Below are positions 52,885 to 59,036 of a stretch of 59,036 nucleotides of DNA, piece after piece. The notes beneath the pieces were generated by a model. The model made no database searches. It had not been told where the DNA came from and saw only the letters and a program-made list of their open reading frames with translations. The stretch covers positions 1 to 59,036 of the forward strand of contig JAALGZ010000094.1 in NCBI GenBank assembly GCA_015227615.1. Reading direction: 5' to 3'. The stretch's first letter is position 1. Each line of letters begins with the position of its first letter. The DNA comes from Labyrinthula sp. Ha. Lineage: Eukaryota > Sar > Bigyra > Labyrinthulida > Labyrinthulaceae. Position numbers and translations under genes: made by a program.

Positions 52885-55800
52885 CTACTCAACTGGTCCA
52901 AGTTTTTCCGCTATCTCCGGGGTACTGAACGGCAAATCCCAACCGACACTCGTCCAGTTTCTTCTAACGTTCGCTCTTCTCGCAAATAAATCCAATTTCC
53001 GCGTTCCTCCGAACACTCCTTCAATACGCTGGTATATTTCCTGCGGCTTCTCCGAATTTCGTACCCTCTCAGACAATATAACATTCACTCCAAGAGATAG
53101 AATTCGTTGCGATGACGGAACTTTACCTTTCCTCCATATCATCAGCACTTCTACCGCGCTCATCAGCGTCGAACCCATATTGCTTTGCAAACGTCCTTTC
53201 TTCGACATCTTAATCCAATACAAGTCACCTTCGAATCGAAATCCACAGGCTCTCAGCCACTCCTCGACGCCATTTCTAACTTTAGGCGTAATCCAAATAA
53301 ATAAATATCCACTTTTCAAAATCCTTTCCAGCGGTATGTTCTTTATCTCTTCAAACTTCATAGTCGGATACGACAATGCGAGTCCTCTTGTAGGGTCCTT
53401 ACTTGCGACTCTCCACGGGGGATCCATATGAACTACTTCAGGCAATCCTCCATGCAACTCCACAAAGGTCTTGACGAGCTTCATCCAGTCCAGCTCTCGA
53501 ATATCAACCTTCAAAATCCACGATCTATGAGGCGGAAACCAAACATCGAACGACCTCTGTCCAGAACACAGCTTCCACGTATCTTCCTCTTGCCAAACTA
53601 TCTCGCACTCCTTTCCTTCCCACAATACTCCCTTTAGCGACTTTACATCTTCAGAAACTTTTCTCTTTTCACATAGCAACCTGTACAAAAACTCTTCAAG
53701 CTGCGTCCTCGCAAATCCGAGCATAAGAAACTTTTCGTCCTCTTTACACTTCTCCAGCCATATCCCCTGCTCCTTCTTGAGATCCTTTACTGGTGGGGAC
53801 AGCCTCCTGAGAACTTCCTTATCGCTTTCCGCTCTTCTAAGCCACTTGAGCCAAATTCTTCTTGCCTCCGGCGTATCTTTTCTGGAGAAAAGTGGGATAA
53901 CTATCTCCCTCTGCAGCTTCGGCAATCCAAATCTCTTTTTATTAAACCATCTTCGTGCCAGTTTCTCTGTTTGCGACACCACACGGCTTCTTTCTACGTA
54001 GTAACGTGTTCCCCATCGTTTTTCATTATACGCTGCAACTTCTCTTACATCCAATGGTATTCCACTAAACTCCGTGATCGACTGCTGGCCGACAAGTTTC
54101 TGCGTCCTATTATACAACTGTTGTTTAGTTTTCCCTTGCAGCAGCGACTCCTTCTGTATCCGATCATATTGTCCGATTCCAAACTTCCAAATACATAGCC
54201 TCAAAACTTCATCCTCGATAGGGAGCCACCATCTGTCAGCACGCGGTACATCTCTTCTTATCTTCGCGAGGCGTACCGTGAACTTGTTTAGATATTTTTT
54301 CACTCGAAGACGTTCCCTTTTGTCAGCCTTCAGCGTATCATCCAAAAACAGGTCGAGCATCTCTGGCAAATCTTGTGCAATAACATGGAGAGGTTCCCAA
54401 GACATATCTTCTACTTCAAAACCACGCCATTTTACCAGAACTTCATACATTCCTGCCTTCTTTCTCAATTTTTCGAACTTCTCAACCTCTAATTCACCAT
54501 AATCTGACATAAAAACGTCTCTAACCGCATCAGACGGCTTCCAATCTGAGGTCTCATAAAACCACAGCCTGCTTGCATGAATCACCGCCACCTTTCCGTG
54601 CATGGACTTAACTCGATACACATTTGGGGATAACGTCTCCATAATTTTGTACGGTCCAATCCAGCGTAGCTTATACTTCAATCTTTCCGACGGTGTACCT
54701 TTCCGGCTAACCATCACCCAATCACCGGGCATAAACTGGACCGCACGAACTGTTCTCCCCTTATTGTACTTTGCGTTTGCTCGATTCCTTGTCTCCTCTA
54801 CAAATGAATAGACTTCTGACCACTTAGCCTCAAGCTGCTGTGTAAAAGCTTCCAGACTATCTAGGAAAGATCTCGCATCTCTTGGTTTCGCTAACGTATC
54901 TGAAAGTCTTCTGAACGTCGTCCACTCTTCAGGCTCTAGAACAAGCTCCCTATGACTTCCTTTGCCCATCACTATCTCATTCGGCGTCAATCCAAGGTTC
55001 CTTTCTGTAGGACGATTATTCATATAATGCGCTATCGTAGATGCTAAATCACCCCATTCCGTCATCTCTAGGCTCAGCTCAGATACCAAAACTCTAACTG
55101 CTCGGAGGATACGAGAGTTCGTTACTTCTACACCACCATTTGTCCAAGGTGCGTATGAAATCGCGTATCGATGAACAAATCTCAGCGCCTTTCCAAGCTC
55201 ATTAAGCAACTTCGATACAAAATGACTGCCTCGATCTGTAAAGACTGTGAACTCTTCAATCAAACCCACCGAGGATCTCCACTCCAAGATAGCTTTCACT
55301 GCGTTTCCACTAGTCGGTTTTCTCACTTTCGAAAGGTGCACTTTCCTCGAAAAGGAATCGGCTAATACCAATAAATATCCATCCTCGTTTATGTACAAGT
55401 AATCCATCAGCAGTATCTCACGCGGCTTGGTTCCTAGAACAGTGATATCTCGCGGTCTTCGAATAAGAGCTGGTTTCCTTGGGCAATGAAGACACTTCTC
55501 CGCAATAAATTTCAACTTCGTATCCATCATTCCTTCCTTCTCGAAGCGATAATCCCGAATAAGTCCTCTTTTCTGGTCCTTTATTGTAGCGTGTAACGAG
55601 GCTATATGATAGTGTATCAGTACCCTATCCATCAGCTCTTCAGGAACAAATATTCTATTTTCTTTATCCCTCAAGCATCCATCCTCGTCCTCCTTCAGCT
55701 CGATAGTGGCACTTGAGCTTGCTTTCCACTTTGCCTGGGCTTTCTTTATCTCGTGCAACGTTACCTTTTCCCAGGATCCTCTAAAGACTGGTGACAAAAA

Positions 55801-58092
55801 CGACACCCTCATCTCATCCATTGACTTCATCACCCTGAGATCCTGGACGGAAAACTTAGAAGTTCTTCTCGTTCTTGCCCTTTTTACCCGAACTATATTC
55901 TCCTCTTGGCTTGCTTCAGGGTTTCCCCATCGACTAAGCATGTCAGCAAATAAGTTTACTTCACTCGGCAGGTGTGAAACCTCAATATCTGCTTCCTGAA
56001 AACGCAACGCCCATCGATGAAGTCTGTCCACATGGCTCTTATTCGGCGTGGCCCCTGGTTTCAAGATAAACGCCAAGTTCCTATGATCAGTCAAAAACTT
56101 CACTGGCCTGGGGTGCCCATACACAAGAAAATCAAGCTTCGTAATAACCTCTAACATAGGATAAAGCTCTTTCTGAGATATGTGCCAATTCTTCTGCGAA
56201 CGAGAGAACTTTCCAGATAACGTCATGAGTGGGTAGTGTTCTTGCTTGTCAAAATCCTTGTTCTTAAAGTCTGCTACAGGGCACTGACTAACCACTGCTG
56301 CCCAGTACTTCTTTGATGCATCAGTAGTAACAACTAGCTCCTTATCTCTGTCATAAAGCTTCAAATTCCGCGACATCGCTACAGAAATAATCTCTAAAAA
56401 CTTGTTCCACGCTGCCTTTCTTTCATAGGTCCACTCAAGCACTTTCTTCTCTTTTTTCATATCCCGCATCTTCATACCCATTTGCACATCCTTTGCTAGC
56501 ACTTCTCTCAATGCCACTAGCTCAGGTATCGTGGGCGATAACCACGTTGCAAGGTAGATAACCTCAGCCATTTGATAGTGAAAATATGGCATCTTCGTGT
56601 CCCTGATCTTCTGGTAATACACTGGTGAATATCCCCACTCTCCTGGCTGCATAATCCTTCCACAAAACTCAGCTTGACGTGTGAAAAATACACACTTATC
56701 TACTCCAAGCCTCACCCTCTTCTCTATCAATCTATCCAGATAGTTCCTCACCATGGACATGTATCCTTCCTTCGTTCGTGAATATAACAGGCAATCATCT
56801 ATCCATTGAAGTGCTCCATCAGCTGCAGTTTCGTATATACCAAGAGGCTTCAAAATCTCACCCACCATCCTTTCTTGGAAAAGCATTGGAGAGTTCACCC
56901 AGCCCTGCGGGGCTCCCTGTATCTCATATATTTCTCCCCACGGCATCAGTAAGGTAAAATACTGTTTTGCGTTATCTGTAGTTCTCAGGAAATCGTATCC
57001 GCTCTTCATATCAAAACACCCAAATATCTGACTTTCCCTGCACAAATGAAGTTGATGATCCAATAGTGGGAGAGTAAGGGCTGTCTTCTGTGTGATTGAG
57101 TTCAGCATCCTCATATCCACAACCATACGATACTTTGCTGGTCCTTTCTTCGGGACCACAAACACTTGCGAAGTGTAGCTCGCAGATGTGACCTTCTTTA
57201 ACAGGCCTCCTTTAACCATCGACTCCACCTTCTTCCTTAGCCAATCTTCCCTCAAAGCTCCCAGAGGTCTGGTCTTCACTATCAAAGAATCAGGCGCGGT
57301 CTTCTTGAGTGTACAGTCTATAGGCTCCAAGTTACTCATCCGCCCCTTCGATCTTGATAAAGCAAAAGCTTGCCAGCGTTCTTTCACTACTTCATGAAGC
57401 TTATCCTTAAAATCCTTATCAAAGAAAGTATCTCCTCCTCCGCTGTAGATCTTCTTCTTAATCGTTGCTAAAATCTCATCTCTTTCTCCAGGAACCGTCT
57501 CGCCTTGCTCCAGATGCTCTGACTCTTTGCTAATCCTTATCTCATCAGGGCCGTCAGATGTTACATACGCTTTAACTCTAAGCGTCTCCTCCAAGTTATC
57601 GCCTTCACACTGCTGCTCCACAGCTTCCGCGTATTCAGACGTCCTTTCACGAAGAGAAAGCTCTTCAAAATAGGCCAGCTGGCTATTGATACATCCCTCA
57701 ATAAAGTCAGCATCCAAGCCTCCAGGCTCAATAACTTCGAGTCCTTCATCAGCAGCATCCTTAAGTTTAGCGTACAGGATTTCATCTCCGCCAAATCCTC
57801 TTTCTTCATCTGGATACGGTTCCTCATCTTCATCAGTTTTAAACTTTATCGGCTCACGACACGGTAGGTTAAGTTCCTCCACCGTTTCCTTGAACACCTT
57901 GTCCAAAATCTTTTTCTGGTCTTCACGGGAAAGATCTTCTGGTTTCATATCAATCTCAGCTTGGTCTTCCCTTACAGTGGCTTCTCCCGACTCCTCCCTT
58001 TTTATTACAACTGGTAAATCAGCATCTGCCACCTGCATATCTTTTACTTCATTTGGAACTTGACAAAGTTTTCCTTCGATACGTCTCGACAA
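52885..58092 (-). other. pol of the second chromovirus: RT, RNase H, integrase, chromodomain, Myb-like, MT-A70
   Basis: One open frame of 1735 codons. Acidic N-terminus; RT at about residues 260-500 (YRMVVDMRMLN, GAPQGWVNSP, catalytic QWIDD); RNase H at about 580-720 (TTDASKKYW); integrase at about 820-1040, with an HHCC zinc finger (HYHIASLH, CLHC) and DDE core (MDYLYI, TDRGSHF, NGGVEVTN); chromodomain at about 1192-1254 (YEVLVKWRGFEVEDMSWEP); Myb/SANT-like domain at about 1281-1342 (EDEVLRLCIWKFGIGQY, TKQQLYNRTQKLVGQQS); MT-A70 domain at about 1500-1720. In the last, the catalytic DPPW is residues 1557-1560 (53413-53424), followed by NPTRG-like DPTRGLALSYPTMKFEE, YLFIWITP, YWIKM, EVLMIWRKG, KPQEIYQRIE and KLDLFARR...NWTSVGWD, in the order found in METTL3/MTA1-type enzymes. 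Reported as fossil element content. Confidence 0.9.
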
Positions 58093-58155
58093 AGTATTAC
58101 AGTTTCCATGTCGTTCAGGTTGCTTCTCGACACTAGTAGCAACCTTCGCCTCATC

Positions 58156-58998
58156 CTACGCGTTCCCTGATGGCGCGTACTTGTTTCTCAGCTCTCTCGG
58201 AAGCCTGCTCATTACTTGTTCTGGCAGTACTTGTAGCTTCCTCAAGTTTTCGCGTCCAATTAGTAGATCCTTCCATTCCTCAGACTCGACCATGTACATC
58301 TTGATCGTTCCGAGGTACACAGGGTCAAAGTTATCTACAATAACTCTTGCTTCAATGTCTCCGACCTCAGTAGCTCGCACTATCGTTCCCTCACCCCATT
58401 CAACTATAATTGGGGGATTCAACTTTCTGGATGTACCACAAAACTTCTTATGCAGCTTTAAACTGCCAATGGTTTTACCAGCACCGCTGTCTAGCACTCC
58501 TTTTACTCTTGACCAGCTATTGTCATAATTCTGTAATTCAATAATATCTGAGTGCGTAAACTTCGCGTTTTGTACCAGTATATGTTCTGCTTCGCTATCT
58601 GTAACGTTTTGAGCACCGACTTTACGCGTCCCTGACTTCCTCTGTCTCCTAGGCTGGGGGCAGTTACGGGCTATGTGGCCCTTTCCCCTACAATTAAAAC
58701 AAGTAACTTCAGGACAACTGCGAAATTTATGTTCAAGCGAGCCGCAGCGACTACACTTTTGCTTCTCCATCTCACCAGGTTTAACCTCTGCTGACATTAT
58801 GCGAATATTTGGGTTCTTCTGGCGAGGGCCTCCTTTCCTAGCTCTCCTGGATCTGATGTGAACATCCTCAACGGCTGCATATTTTTCCAAAGCTTGCTCG
58901 AAAGTTACCAAGTCTCTCGACTCTGGGAACTCTTCTTTGAAGTCTTCATAGGTCAAGTTGAAGTACGCAGGAAGCGCTTGGATTAGTATCCTGATCAT
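58156..58998 (-). other. gag-protease frame of the second chromovirus, partial
   Basis: 280 codons visible; the frame reaches the window edge region, so its beginning is probably outside. It holds two CCHC zinc knuckles (CSRCGSLEHKFRSC and CFNCRGKGHIARNC, about 58665-58765) where the first chromovirus has one, a basic linker, and a retropepsin-like domain with LDSGAG near 58485-58500 and DLLIGREN. It precedes pol by 63 bp on the minus strand. Confidence 0.85.
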
Positions 58999-59036
58999 CT
59001 GCTTCTGAACTGGACGCTGGGATATCTTGACTTTAC

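Larger units (their letters stand above)
52600..59036 (-). mobile_element. second Ty3/gypsy chromovirus with MT-A70 domain, looks whole where visible
   Basis: Minus-strand LTR retrotransposon running off the right edge of the window. Reading order on its own strand: gag (partial at the window edge) with two zinc knuckles and aspartic protease, then a long pol with reverse transcriptase, RNase H, integrase, chromodomain, Myb/SANT-like segment and MT-A70 methyltransferase, a purine tract and a probable 3' LTR beginning TGGCACGG at 52871 and running leftward. The left boundary of that LTR is not fixed; 52600 is a guess. gag-protease and pol lie in two successive frames, an arrangement the family commonly bridges by read-through or frameshifting. 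It is GC-richer than the host DNA and than the first chromovirus. Probably a young insertion, though LTR divergence cannot be judged because the 5' LTR is outside. Confidence 0.9.

Noticed and set aside
53180-58861. Many plus-strand frames opposite the second chromovirus
   Set aside because: Shadows of the long minus-strand pol and gag frames, low complexity and without domains.
1-59036. CRISPR arrays, rRNA genes and canonical tRNA genes
   Set aside because: None seen by reading; no regular short spacer arrays and no full cloverleaf could be assembled.

Overview
The window comes from a nuclear chromosome of a eukaryote, most likely a unicellular ciliated protist whose lineage I cannot name. 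The evidence is a CDKL-type protein kinase gene cut by tiny spliceosomal introns (about 20-31 nt), orthologues of VPS54, NOP2 and ALDH7A1 (with a mitochondrial-type leader), a short G-protein gamma subunit ending in a CAAX box, a coiled-coil protein resembling the ciliary dynein regulatory complex subunit DRC12/CCDC153, and two chromodomain-bearing Ty3/gypsy retroelements. Stops of all three kinds end recognisable genes, so the code looks standard. Host DNA is AT-rich.

Layout: (1) 1-1656, the 3' part of the CDKL-like kinase gene, then about 3 kb without genes. (2) 4.9-13.3 kb, copy A of a segmental duplication. It holds a convergent pair of paralogous unknown proteins and long non-coding DNA. 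(3) 13.3-17.4 kb, a spacer with a LINE endonuclease relic and an intact AAA-ATPase-like/PD-(D/E)XK gene of bacterial or endosymbiont type, a probable horizontal transfer. (4) 17.4-24.5 kb, an old, broken chromovirus with two diverged LTRs. (5) 24.5-33.3 kb, copy B of the duplication, starting exactly at the right LTR edge and so truncating a paralogue. (6) 33.7-50.5 kb, the gene-dense host block: a degenerate myosin-like/IQ/SAM protein, VPS54, G gamma, an unknown protein, a DRC12-like protein and ALDH7A1; then a 3.5 kb gap with a GC-rich island, another member of the unknown family, and NOP2. (7) 52.6 kb to the right edge, a second chromovirus on the minus strand, GC-richer than the host, that looks whole in the part visible.

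The most striking observation is that both chromoviruses extend pol beyond the integrase and chromodomain with a Myb/SANT-like segment and then an MT-A70-family N6-adenine methyltransferase domain (METTL3/MTA1 class). In the right-hand element the catalytic DPPW motif and the C-terminal motifs of the family are plain. A retroelement that couples a histone-mark reader (chromodomain), a putative DNA-binding Myb-like domain and an adenine methyltransferase could methylate its own copies or RNA. That role is inference.

The duplication is a mosaic. Long stretches, mostly non-coding, are almost identical between copies and alternate abruptly with short diverged islands and diverged ends, which suggests recent gene conversion between old copies. 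Host genes in the dense block are packed tightly (3 bp between convergent stop codons at 40.956 kb; 26 bp at 38.44 kb), in contrast to the kilobases of gene-free DNA elsewhere.
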